DNA of 64,000 nt. It comes from Gordonia oryzae. Lineage in GTDB: Bacteria > Actinomycetota > Actinomycetes > Mycobacteriales > Mycobacteriaceae. The translations under genes were made by a program, and so were the position numbers. The stretch's first letter is position 1. Every line of letters begins with the position of its first letter. Of this stretch, positions 15,674-23,529 are shown piece after piece. The notes beneath the pieces are model-generated. The model did no database searches and had not been told where the DNA came from. It saw only the letters and a list, made by a program, of their open reading frames with translations. The stretch spans positions 1-64,000 of the forward strand of contig NZ_RKMH01000004.1 in the NCBI RefSeq assembly GCF_003797185.1, read 5' to 3'.

Positions 15674-16549
15674 ATGGGCGCAGAGCGTGCAGACGACATG
15701 CGCGGCCACGTCGACTTCGACACGGCCGTCAACGAGGCCTGGGCCCGATACCGTCATCTGCTCGCGGCCCTTCTGTCCGACCTCGACGACGGCCAGGAAC
15801 TCGTCGTCCAACAGAGCCTCGAGATCCCCGAAGGATCCCACGGCGTACTGAGCTTCTCTGCCCGCGACGACCGTATCGTATGCACGATCGTCGAGGACGA
15901 TCTGCATCCGCACCCCGACGTGATGCGCGGGAACATCGCCGATCTCACACTCCTCGGCTGGGATCGCAACGACGGTGACGGATCATTCACCTCGCAAGCC
16001 GATCGAGCACAGGTCGACGCTCTCGCCGCGCTGACCACCACCACACTGATCGAGGTTTGGGGTGTCGGACATCCGGCCTTCCTGACCGGTGACGCACCTG
16101 CCCGACACGAGCCGGCGCTCGAGGTGATCGCTCTGCCCGCGCGGCACAGTGACCTGCGGGCCATGGTGGTCGAGGCGCTCGGGACCATGTCGGGGCATCC
16201 GGTGATGGTCGACGACGACGGTGACATTCCATTGCCGACCGGCGAGGTGAAGTCGTGGCTGCGGATTCTGCGCGAGCGCCCGACATTGGAGTTCTTCGGC
16301 ATCGTCGTCGATCGCGTCGCCGATCTGCCTGCGGCCTACCGCTTCGTGGCAACCGAGACCCTGCCCTACACCGGGATCAAACTCGTCGTGCACGACACCT
16401 GCGTCGTCGCCGTCCTGACGGTCGAGGCCACCGCGTTCGCACGCCACAACGTCGCGGCTGGTATCGGCCAGTGGTTGCAATTCGTCGACGAGGTGCGCCC
16501 GAAGATCGTCTCGGCGCTCACCGACGACGCATGCGGACCAGGTCTCTGA
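15674..16549 (+). CDS. TY-Chap (YbjN/CesT-like chaperone fold) protein
   Basis: The product is a 291-residue soluble acidic protein. The N-terminal third (WARYRHLLAALLSDLDDGQE, then VVQQSLEIP) and the repeated alpha/beta pattern that follows resemble actinobacterial proteins with TY-Chap domains, a fold related to type III secretion chaperones and YbjN. They are thought to bind peptides, and many sit near secretion or signalling genes, but the function is unestablished. The central and C-terminal parts (about 130-285) look like a second copy of the same kind of fold. An AGAGG site 7 bases before the ATG supports the start. It stands alone. The family call is from memory and moderate. Confidence 0.55.
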   Translation: MGAERADDMRGHVDFDTAVNEAWARYRHLLAALLSDLDDGQELVVQQSLEIPEGSHGVLSFSARDDRIVCTIVEDDLHPHPDVMRGNIADLTLLGWDRNDGDGSFTSQADRAQVDALAALTTTTLIEVWGVGHPAFLTGDAPARHEPALEVIALPARHSDLRAMVVEALGTMSGHPVMVDDDGDIPLPTGEVKSWLRILRERPTLEFFGIVVDRVADLPAAYRFVATETLPYTGIKLVVHDTCVVAVLTVEATAFARHNVAAGIGQWLQFVDEVRPKIVSALTDDACGPGL

Positions 16550-17125
16550 AGCGAGTCCCCGCCTACCGCGCCCACCCCAGCGCATCGGCCCACGTGAGCG
16601 CAGCGGTCTTGGTGTATGCGCCGAGTGGGTAGTCACCACCGTGCGGGTTCTTCCCGGTGATCGAGACGCTACCGCGGACGGGGATCCGCTCACCCTGGCG
16701 TCCTCCGAGAGATGGGTCATGGCGATCACCTGCCGGCCGATCATGCGGGCGTCCCTCTGATTCGTGGGTCCGGCGGTACCGGGCACTGTGCCCGCGCCCG
16801 TCGTGGACGTGAGACTCGGGGACTCGGGGGACGCCTGCGCACGTGATGACCTGGAAAGGGGCGGCCACACCCCGGGCGAGGTCTCCGATCAATAGCGCAC
16901 TCAGCAACGGTGCTCGTCGACGCACTGCAACGCGTCCCCCTCACGCATCGGCTGCGGGCCGTGGCTCGCTGCACACCCAACATCCCCACCGTCGGTGAGG
17001 TTGGTTGACCGCATCCACCGTGAGCCTGGTTGGCCACGACCATCGAGGCGGGTTGATGCAGATGAGGAACCCACATCCGCCGGCCGGGGTGACTGTGCCC
17101 CCCGTGATCCGGCACCCTGGTTGCT
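16550..17125. other. intergenic with possible minus-strand gene remnant
   Basis: On the minus strand, 16563 to about 16690 encodes a protein-like C-terminus including VSITGKNPHGGDYPLGAYTK and TWADALGWAR before a stop, with good coding character but no intact gene upstream. The frame continues to about 16925 as Arg/His-rich sequence with no visible domain. I do not recognise the parent protein. The rest shows no gene. Confidence 0.4.
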
Positions 17126-17992
17126 GTGCCGGATGACCTGCTGATAGCGCGCAATCCCGAGGAGGGCACGTCGCTGCCCTATCTCGTGCGTTTGCCCTTG
17201 GGCCCCGACGGGATTGTGTTGAAGACCCGGGAGACCTGGCCACGTACCACCAAGGTGTACTGCCAGCGCGTCGGCGAGTGGCCGGAGGACCCCGAGATCG
17301 TCGAGTGCCTGGCGGTACGGTCGATCAGCCGTCGTGGCGCGGCCATCGACCTGGTGCTCGAACGCGGACGGGAGAATCGCTCGCAGTTCGTACTGACCCG
17401 CGCTCGCGGGCGCGAGATGGTGTTCTGGCAATCACGACGCACCGCCAAACAGGCCCGACCAAACGTGACGGTCCCCACCGCGCGAGCGCACGGTCGCATT
17501 GTCGACATCGTGGTCGACACCCGAGAACGCTACGGCTACAAATTTTCCGCACAGCAGGCGCACACGAGCAAGCGTGGTCTCCCAGTCGGCGACTATGCGG
17601 TCTTCGACGGCGAGGACCTGGTGGCGACCGCCGAACGCAAGAGCATCGAGGACCTCGCGTCGAGCCTGTTGTCCGGCAAGATGACCTACGTCATGGCCGA
17701 TCTCGCCGCACAGCCGCGTGGCGCGGTGATCGTCGACTCCGGGTACTCGAAACTCTTCAAACTCGAACACGCACCGGCCTCCTCAGTGGCCGATGCCGTC
17801 GCCGAGGCCCAAGCCAGGTTTCCGACGGTGCCGATCGTGTTCTGTGAGACACGCGCTCTCGCACAGGAATGGCTGTACCGCTGGTTCGGCGCCTGCCTGG
17901 CCGAGTGGGATCTCGACCGGGCGGGAAAGAGCTCGCCGACACAGCTCAGCGGCGGCATGGTGGGCATGCCGACCGACCCGGATGGCCTATGA
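17126..17992 (+). CDS. ERCC4-domain nuclease family protein
   Basis: This 288-residue protein has an N-terminal domain of unknown role (about 1-110) and a C-terminal XPF/ERCC4-type nuclease domain (about 125-265). The active-site pattern is present: IVVDTRERYGYKF, then LPVGDYAV and TAERKSIEDL, i.e. the GDx(n)ERKxxxD signature of structure-specific endonucleases. The phrase AVIVDSGYSKLFKL follows as in related mycobacterial proteins. It probably cuts branched or flap DNA during repair; no partner domain such as tandem helix-hairpin-helix is visible. The GTG at 17126 is the first sensible start; little ribosome-site support is seen. It stands alone. Confidence 0.8.
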   Translation: MPDDLLIARNPEEGTSLPYLVRLPLGPDGIVLKTRETWPRTTKVYCQRVGEWPEDPEIVECLAVRSISRRGAAIDLVLERGRENRSQFVLTRARGREMVFWQSRRTAKQARPNVTVPTARAHGRIVDIVVDTRERYGYKFSAQQAHTSKRGLPVGDYAVFDGEDLVATAERKSIEDLASSLLSGKMTYVMADLAAQPRGAVIVDSGYSKLFKLEHAPASSVADAVAEAQARFPTVPIVFCETRALAQEWLYRWFGACLAEWDLDRAGKSSPTQLSGGMVGMPTDPDGL

Positions 17993-18499
17993 CCACTCTC
18001 CCCCGGAGCAGGTGATCGATGAGCCCTGGCTCCACCGTGTGAATGATTGCGATGCTCGCGGTGGCCCCGAGCATCCCGCCTCCAACTCGCTCCGCGCGAG
18101 GGGACGGTGCAGAAATGGCCTTGCTTCCTACGCTATGCCGATCGCCCTGGTCGGAGTGTGCATCGTGGGATTCGGCGTCGGCGACGGTATCGTCGCCGCG
18201 TGCTCCGTCATGATACTTCCCACGATGGCGTTCCTGCGCTGCAAGAACCTCCGATGATCTATTGACCCTCGCGTCGCAGACCGATCGACGTGGGCAGTCG
18301 GCGGCGGCCTCGGTTCGTTCGCGGTAGCACCTCCGCCAAGACCGCGATCGCTGATGCATTCGATGTACGGTCTCACTCCCCGTGGATCGGGCAGTACCCC
18401 GAAGCAGTTGCACATGCGCGCCACTCAATGGCCATCGCGTACATTGACTGCCAGCCACGCTGGCCCGGCACGCGGGTCGATCGATCGAGGGGGAATTGG
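17993..18499. other. intergenic, little content
   Basis: About 500 bases with no clear gene apart from a 40-residue hydrophobic frame described separately (18135-18257). The last 20 bases hold GGGGGAATTGG before the next GTG start. Confidence 0.45.
18135..18257 (+). CDS. possible 40-residue membrane peptide or remnant
   Basis: A short frame encodes MPIALVGVCIVGFGVGDGIV followed by a second hydrophobic stretch and the basic end FLRCKNLR. It has the character of a real two-helix membrane peptide or the end of an older gene. There is no ribosome site before the ATG, so I treat it as weak. Function unknown. Confidence 0.25.
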   Translation: MPIALVGVCIVGFGVGDGIVAACSVMILPTMAFLRCKNLR

Positions 18500-19204
18500 G
18501 TGAACAGTCCGAATCCGCCCTACGGGCAACCCAGTCCGTACGGGCAACCACCGCCGGGGCAACCCCCGTACGGGCAGCCAGGGTACGGGGCGCCAGGGTA
18601 CGGGGCGCCGCAACCCGGAAGTCAACTGCCCGGTCAACCCCAGTACGCGCAACCACCGAGCCCCGGTCAACCCCAGTACGCGCAACCACCGAGCCCCGGT
18701 CAACCCCAGTACGGGCCGCTACCCCAGCATCCGGGTTCACTGCAGAAGAATCCGGCCCCGGACGCCTATCACCCCGGAGGCGGGCAAGGCGCGCCGCCGG
18801 TGCAAGCAGGTCAGCAGCAGGGCGTCACCATCGACGCGAAATTCTTCCCGCTCATGTGGTTGCTGTTCTTCATCAAGCCGAAGATCGCCGTCGACGGCCA
18901 GGAACGCCCCGGCACGTGGGGCCGCAACGAGATCCCGCTGCCGCCTGGAGCGCATCACGTGCACGTCCATGTTCCGTACCTTCTGCCACCGCGTATCGGG
19001 CCTGCCGATCTCCCGGTGCTCGTGGCGCCGGGCCAGGGCGTCGAACTGGAGTATCGGGCGCCGGTGTGGGCATACTCCCGCGGGTCGCTGGGGCCCGCGC
19101 CACAGCAGTACAACGGTGTCGGTCTGGCCATCGCTGTGTCGGTCATCCCGATCGTGTTGATCGTGCTGATCGTCATCCTGAACGTGGCGATCGCGACGAG
19201 CTGA
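18500..19204 (+). CDS. Pro/Gln/Tyr-rich C-tail-anchored membrane protein
   Basis: The 234-residue protein begins with a 110-residue low-complexity region made of short repeats ([10 protein letters not shown], then [11 protein letters not shown] in near-perfect tandem). A compact globular part follows (about 115-205, starting [19 protein letters not shown], with a His-rich strand [12 protein letters not shown]). It ends in one hydrophobic helix (about 210-232), suggesting a C-terminal membrane anchor with the rest in the cytoplasm. The GTG at 18500 is preceded by a G-rich ribosome site. Actinobacteria encode many such proline-rich anchored proteins of unknown role. A strong terminator follows. 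Confidence 0.75.
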   Translation: MNSPNPPYGQPSPYGQPPPGQPPYGQPGYGAPGYGAPQPGSQLPGQPQYAQPPSPGQPQYAQPPSPGQPQYGPLPQHPGSLQKNPAPDAYHPGGGQGAPPVQAGQQQGVTIDAKFFPLMWLLFFIKPKIAVDGQERPGTWGRNEIPLPPGAHHVHVHVPYLLPPRIGPADLPVLVAPGQGVELEYRAPVWAYSRGSLGPAPQQYNGVGLAIAVSVIPIVLIVLIVILNVAIATS

Positions 19205-19228
19205 TCGCACTCGCGTCAAGCGCATCGC

Positions 19229-19270
19229 ATACGAACAACCCCGCCCGGTATCGGGCGGGGTTGTTCGTAT
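19229..19270. terminator. strong bidirectional terminator
   Basis: A perfect 19-base inverted repeat (19229-19247 with 19252-19270) with a 4-base loop lies just after the membrane protein gene and before the end of the small convergent gene at 19301. It is the strongest hairpin seen in this part of the window. Confidence 0.85.
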
Positions 19271-19300
19271 GTCGCACTGGTCAGGGCGCAGCGCGCTGGC

Positions 19301-19405
19301 TCACTGCCACGTCCAGAGCCACCGGCGCGAACGCGGGTCGTAGCGGCGGACGCGGCGGCGGCGCTGGACCGGGGCGGGGTGGTTGTTGCGACTGGGTGCG
19401 GCCAT
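19301..19405 (-). CDS. 34-residue basic, Trp-rich small protein
   Basis: A frame on the minus strand encodes a 34-residue peptide starting MAAPSRNNHPAPVQ, with an Arg cluster (RRRRVRRYDPRSRR) and ending WLWTWQ. A strong AAAGGAG ribosome site lies 7 bases before the ATG. The gene is convergent with the preceding membrane protein and shares its terminator, so it is a complete small transcription unit. The composition suggests nucleic-acid or membrane-surface binding, but no family is recognised. Three Trp codons near the end recall a leader peptide, but no downstream gene lies on the same strand, so regulation by attenuation is unlikely. Confidence 0.6.
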   Translation of the reverse strand: MAAPSRNNHPAPVQRRRRVRRYDPRSRRWLWTWQ

Positions 19406-19686
19406 GTGTGGCTCCTTTTGGTTGGCACCTCCGAGATCCGCTGTGTGCGTTTCTCTCTGACGGGTTCTACGATGCACGGTCAGACTTGGCAGACGATGCC
19501 TGTCGCCTTCGGAGTTGCTGCTTCCCTTGAAATATGGGGTGAGTCACCGCAATCGGGGTGCTTGCGAGGAGCTGCTCGGATCTTGACGACATCTTGGCGC
19601 CGGTATACCTGTTGCTGTGTTGCAGAGCCGGGTAGACCAAAGAGGTGAGCTTGTTCGAGCTACTGCCCTCTCTGAAAGGTGTTCTG
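19406..19686. other. intergenic, divergent promoter region
   Basis: About 280 bases between the small minus-strand gene and the hypothetical gene starting near 19687. No clear repeats or genes. It should hold both promoters. Confidence 0.4.
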
Positions 19687-20226
19687 GTGTCCCGATCCTT
19701 CGATCCCGCACTCTGGCCGGTCGTGATTCATTCGTCGGGGACCGATCTTTTCATCGGTGGGACCGCCCTGCGCGCCGAATCACTGCGTCACACAACAGGA
19801 TTCTTCATCGATGCCGCAGGCGAACCGCGCTGCCCGACGACCGATGAGTGCCACCCCGCATCCTTGATGGACTCAGCACGCCGGGTTCTAGTCACCAGGA
19901 TCATCGCAGCGCACGTCACGGGTGGACGCGCGCTGGTGCGTGTCGATGCTGCACTGCCGCAGACCACCGCGATCGCCGATGTGGCGTTCGTCGGTGTCGG
20001 GCTGACCGGAGCGGCCATGGCCGACATCACCGTGGTCGATACCACCGGGCATCGGCGGACGGTGCATGCCGAGTTGCCTGCCGGGGCCATCGCCACCGCG
20101 ACACTGGTGATCGCATTGCGTCCGGTCGCCGATCGGGCCGTCGCCGATCAGGCCGTCGTTGGTACCCACGGCCCGCGCGCCGCCTCACCCTCGAGCTGCA
20201 TGGAGTCGCCGGGAGGCAGACGGTAG
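19687..20226 (+). CDS. hypothetical protein
   Basis: The frame gives about 179 residues from the GTG at 19687, which has GAAAGG about 7 bases upstream; a further GTG at 19645 would add 14 residues. The N-terminal two thirds look like an ordinary alpha/beta protein (WPVVIHSSGTDLFIGGTALR, DSARRVLVTRIIAAHVTGG, AALPQTTAIADVAFVGVGL). The C-terminal 30 residues are low-complexity Ala/Val/Arg and may be frame drift. I do not recognise a family. The next gene downstream is decayed, so this one may also be degrading. Confidence 0.5.
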   Translation: MSRSFDPALWPVVIHSSGTDLFIGGTALRAESLRHTTGFFIDAAGEPRCPTTDECHPASLMDSARRVLVTRIIAAHVTGGRALVRVDAALPQTTAIADVAFVGVGLTGAAMADITVVDTTGHRRTVHAELPAGAIATATLVIALRPVADRAVADQAVVGTHGPRAASPSSCMESPGGRR

Positions 20227-20270
20227 ACGCTTCGCCCCCTTTCCCGGACTCGTCGCCTAGCCTCGGGCAC

Positions 20271-20712
20271 ATGAGTGTCCTGGTAACGACGCCCACGGCG
20301 GCAGCCACGCGGCGCCGGGAAAATCGTCGTCCGCCCTGCCTTGACGCGGCGGTGGTCGCCACGGTCATCGCCTTGCTTCTTGCGGCGGCGGTGTACGGCA
20401 TCGCGGGGCGCACGTCGTGGGGGTCAGCTCGTCAACCAGTACGTCCTCGACGCGAGCCGGCGCGCATCCGCCGTGGCCCACGTGCCGCACGCCGCAGTCA
20501 CCTCATGCGTGGTGGTGGTGATCACGGCGGCACCGACGTGGCTGCAGCCCATCATCGGTGCGACGTGGGCCTCGGTCATCGGATTCGGACTGATCGCCGA
20601 CGGTCGGCACCGACCCAGTGATGTAGTGATGTCGGTGCTTGTCGTCGTCTGTCTCGGCGCCTTGCTGCCCGATCCGTGGGCCGACTCCCCGCCACCTCGG
20701 GCTCGTTCCTGA
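20271..20712 (+). pseudogene. PAP2-like phosphatase, frameshifted
   Basis: From the ATG at 20271 a basic N-terminus and a membrane helix (VVATVIALLLAAAVYGIAGR) are encoded. At about 20420 the similarity moves to another frame, continuing as QLVNQYVLDASRRA, a membrane stretch ending TAAPTWLQPIIGATWA, and GRHRPSDVVMSVLVVV. The HRPSDV block matches the last motif of PAP2 phosphatases, but the central SGH motif is missing. So a frameshift and loss of a catalytic motif can be seen. Intact relatives remove phosphate from lipid phosphates at the membrane. Confidence 0.5.
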
Positions 20713-20880
20713 TGCGTTGCCTGGCAATTCTCGTCACCGTCAGCGCCAGGGGCAGCGCTGTGCGGATTGCTCGCCGTGTGTGAACGACGCGAGGGAGATT
20801 TCCGCGAGCCGTCCAGTGTTCACCGAGGCAGTCACTGCTCGACGCCGTCGGCGTCGGCTCGGGGCTCACCGGTGATCTCT

Positions 20881-21187
20881 CGACCATCCGGGATCCAGCT
20901 GACCCGGCGGTGCATCGATCAGGCCGTGTGCGACGGCGAGTTCACCGCGGCCGACATTGCGCAAACAGTGGGAGTCACTCTGCGGCCCTGGAATCGGGCA
21001 TGCGCGGAGTCCGCAACATCGGCGAGCCAATAGTCCGCGGACAGCGCCTCGCCGTACTCTCGACGACCTGCGTATCAGGAGCCGGACGAACGTCGGCGAC
21101 ATCGCGGCGAAGTCCGGATTCAGCGCTCACGCGCAGTTGTGCACCACGGTGCGACGGCGACGCGGTATCTCTCACCGATCGGATTGA
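20881..21187 (+). pseudogene. AraC-type regulator remnant
   Basis: Fragments resembling an AraC DNA-binding domain occur in different frames: RRCIDQAVCDGEFTAADIAQ (first helix-turn-helix) and, in another frame near the end, LDDLRIRSRTNVGDIAAKSG followed by FSAHAQLCTTVRRRRGI, which matches the second helix-turn-helix with its GFSxxAQL pattern. No continuous frame joins them and the N-terminal domain is absent. The remnant sits just upstream of the AurF-like gene and may once have controlled it. Confidence 0.45.
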
Positions 21188-21224
21188 GGCGCAGCGAGAT
21201 CGCGCGTCCCTCGTCGGCCTAACG

Positions 21225-21244
21225 GTGCCATTGACTAATGGCAC
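21225..21244 (+). promoter_or_regulatory. palindromic operator over the aurF-like promoter
   Basis: GTGCCATTGACTAATGGCAC is a palindrome with 8-bp perfect arms and a 4-base centre. It contains a TTGACT hexamer (21231-21236) that serves as a -35 box; 17 bases further lies TGTCAT (21254-21259), a plausible -10. A start site 7 bases on would fall on the A of the ATG at 21266, so the transcript may be leaderless. A repressor bound here would block the -35 box. Confidence 0.55.
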
Positions 21245-21265
21245 GGTTGGTGCTGTCATGTATGC

Positions 21266-22174
21266 ATGACCGTGGCACCGCTCACCTCCTCCACCGATTC
21301 GGGTCCCGACGAGGTCTCGGCGCGTCTCCTCGCTTCGGCTGCGCGCCTATCCCGCAACGCTATGACCGAGATCGACTGGGACGCCCCTATGGACCCGACC
21401 AAATACGGCTGTAGTCCCGAATGGTCGACGCTCTATGGAACTCCGTACTGGCAGGAGATGACCGAAGAACAGCGAATCCGACTGACTCGGCACGAGTTCG
21501 CCTCGATCATGTCGATCGGGATCTGGTTCGAGATGATGCTGCAGGCGGTGGTGATCCGCGACCAATATCTCACCGACTACCATCGCCCCGAATTCCAGTT
21601 CGCGCTCACCGAGATCGCCGACGAATGCCGCCACTCGATCATGTTCGCCAAGGCGACCGAGAAAATGGTCGGTACGTCCTACACGCCGCATCCACGGCTC
21701 GGTCGGTTCGGCAAGTTCTTCATGGCGACGGTCAAGGACGAGGTGGCCTACGCGGGCATCCTCGTGGCCGAGGAGATCCTCGACGTGTTCCAGCGTGGTT
21801 GCATGCGTGACGAGCGCGTGCTGCCGTTCATTCGCACCGTCAACGAGATCCACGTGCTCGAGGAGTCGCGGCACATGAAATTCGCCCGCGAGGAAGTCCG
21901 TGAGTCGGTGCGCGACCTCGGCTACATCAAGCGGCAGTGGAGTGCCGTCTACCTCGCCACCGCTGCGTCCTACATCTTCACCAGCCTCGTCCGCCCCCAG
22001 GCCTACATTGACGCCGGGCTCGACCATCACCGCGCAATCAGCGAAATGCGGCGCAACCACCACTTCCAGTCCATGGTGCGCACCGGCTGTGCGCATCTCA
22101 TGGAGTTCCTCGACGAGGTGGGACTCCTCACCCCAGCCGCAGCGCGGATCTATCGTAAGGTGCACATGCTCTGA
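21266..22174 (+). CDS. AurF-like diiron oxygenase
   Basis: This 302-residue helical protein resembles the AurF/CmlI family of non-heme diiron oxygenases. Carboxylate/histidine ligands are visible in the expected helices: EFASIMSIGIWFEMMLQA, EIADECRHSIMFAKA, DEVAYAGILVAEEILDVFQ and EIHVLEESRHMKFAREEV, giving two ExxxH-type pairs (ECRH and EESRH). AurF oxidises aryl amines to nitro groups; most actinobacterial relatives outside antibiotic clusters have no known substrate. The length is near the family norm. The start ATG appears to be the transcript's first base and an operator palindrome overlaps the -35 box. It is convergent with the DesA3-type gene, another diiron enzyme. Confidence 0.8.
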   Translation: MTVAPLTSSTDSGPDEVSARLLASAARLSRNAMTEIDWDAPMDPTKYGCSPEWSTLYGTPYWQEMTEEQRIRLTRHEFASIMSIGIWFEMMLQAVVIRDQYLTDYHRPEFQFALTEIADECRHSIMFAKATEKMVGTSYTPHPRLGRFGKFFMATVKDEVAYAGILVAEEILDVFQRGCMRDERVLPFIRTVNEIHVLEESRHMKFAREEVRESVRDLGYIKRQWSAVYLATAASYIFTSLVRPQAYIDAGLDHHRAISEMRRNHHFQSMVRTGCAHLMEFLDEVGLLTPAAARIYRKVHML

Positions 22175-22196
22175 GAGGTCTGACGCGGTGCCCTCA

Positions 22197-23435
22197 TCAG
22201 GCAGGGCGCACCGACGAATTCTTCAACTCACGCAACGCAGTCCGAAGTCCGCGACGCTTTCCCGTCACCGGGTCGACACCAAATTGTGTGCGGATGCCCT
22301 CGCGGAAGGCAAAACGCAACTCCGAGGCGGTCTCGGGAGCGTCGTCGGCGGTTGCCTTGAGAAATGCGTTGGGCACCGACAGCTTCAGGATCGTCCGGAA
22401 CGTCTGCGCGTACTGATGCACGATGCTGCCGGTGGTGTAGGGCAGGTCGTATGTGTCGCACAGTTCCCGCACCCGCACTCCGATCTCCTCATAACGATTG
22501 CTCGGCAGGTCGGGGAACATGTGGTGCTCGATCTGGTGACTGAGATTGCCGCTCATGAAGCGCATGATCGGTCCGGCCCGGAAGTTGGCTGATCCCAACA
22601 TCTGTCGCAGATACCACCGCGGCTGATCCTCTTCCTCGTACTCGGCGACGGTGAACTTCTCGGCACCGTCGGGGAAATGACCGCAGAAGATCACCATGTA
22701 CGCCCAATAGTTCCGGATGAAGTTGGCGGTCAGGTTCGCGGTGAGCGTGGTGCGCCAGTAGGGGCCCGACAGCGCCGGGAAGATCAGGTAGTCCTTGGCG
22801 GCCTGCTTTCCGATCTTGCGGCCGATGATGCGCAAATCCTTGGCGGCCTGCCGATAGGTCTTCTCCTTCTTGCGCAGCTTCTCGGTCTCGAGATGGTGCA
22901 GCGCGACACCGTATTCGAAGAACGTTCCCAGCGTCAGGTTGATGAACGGGTTACCGAGATTCCACCATTCCCACGGTTGATCGCGGGTCACGCGCAGGAT
23001 GCCGTAACCCACGTCGTCGTCCATCCCGACGATGTTCGTGTACTTGTGGTGCACGAAGTTGTGCGAATGCTTCCACTGCACGCTTGGGCACGCGGTGTCC
23101 CACTCCCACGACGACGAGTGAATCTCGGGATCGTTCATCCAGTCCCATTGACCGTGCATCACGTTGTGGCCGAGTTCCATGTTCTCGACGATCTTGGCGA
23201 GCCCGAGCATGCCCGCTCCCAAGAACCAGGCTGGACGCCGATTGCTGAACATCAGTACCACTCGGCCACCGGCGGCGAGGGATCGTTGAATGGTGATGAC
23301 GCGCTTGATGTAACGAGCGTCATCAGCCCCGCGCGATTCTTCGATGTCGCGTCGGATGGCGTCGAGTTCGGCGCCGAGCGCCTCGACGTCGGCCTCGGTC
23401 AGATGGGCATAGGTGTCGATGTCGGTGATCGCCAT
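22197..23435 (-). CDS. desA3: DesA3-type stearoyl/acyl-CoA delta-9 desaturase
   Basis: The 412-residue membrane diiron desaturase has all three histidine boxes: HNVMH (90-94), HSHNFVHH (123-130) and HQIEHH (300-305), with hydrophobic stretches between. It closely resembles M. tuberculosis DesA3 (Rv3229c), which makes oleoyl-CoA from stearoyl-CoA and needs the reductase Rv3230c; the same partner gene lies directly upstream here. I choose the second ATG (23435) because GGGAGG is then 9 bases away; the first ATG at 23441 would be only 3 bases from it. The enzyme is membrane-bound and sets membrane and storage-lipid unsaturation. Confidence 0.9.
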   Translation of the reverse strand: MAITDIDTYAHLTEADVEALGAELDAIRRDIEESRGADDARYIKRVITIQRSLAAGGRVVLMFSNRRPAWFLGAGMLGLAKIVENMELGHNVMHGQWDWMNDPEIHSSSWEWDTACPSVQWKHSHNFVHHKYTNIVGMDDDVGYGILRVTRDQPWEWWNLGNPFINLTLGTFFEYGVALHHLETEKLRKKEKTYRQAAKDLRIIGRKIGKQAAKDYLIFPALSGPYWRTTLTANLTANFIRNYWAYMVIFCGHFPDGAEKFTVAEYEEEDQPRWYLRQMLGSANFRAGPIMRFMSGNLSHQIEHHMFPDLPSNRYEEIGVRVRELCDTYDLPYTTGSIVHQYAQTFRTILKLSVPNAFLKATADDAPETASELRFAFREGIRTQFGVDPVTGKRRGLRTALRELKNSSVRPA

Positions 23436-23529
23436 GAGCATCGTCCTCCCGATGATCGGACTGGTGTGCGGCGACGTGAGCCGCAGGATGGGATGCGGCC
23501 GCGGGCTGGACCGGCATCAGTGGTTTCTT

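Noticed and set aside
18530..18730. Short repeats as a CRISPR-like array
   Set aside because: They are in-frame codon repeats of a Pro/Gln/Tyr-rich protein, without uniform spacers.
19301..19405. Trp-rich end as a trp attenuator leader peptide
   Set aside because: No gene follows on the same strand; a bidirectional terminator and a convergent gene lie directly downstream.
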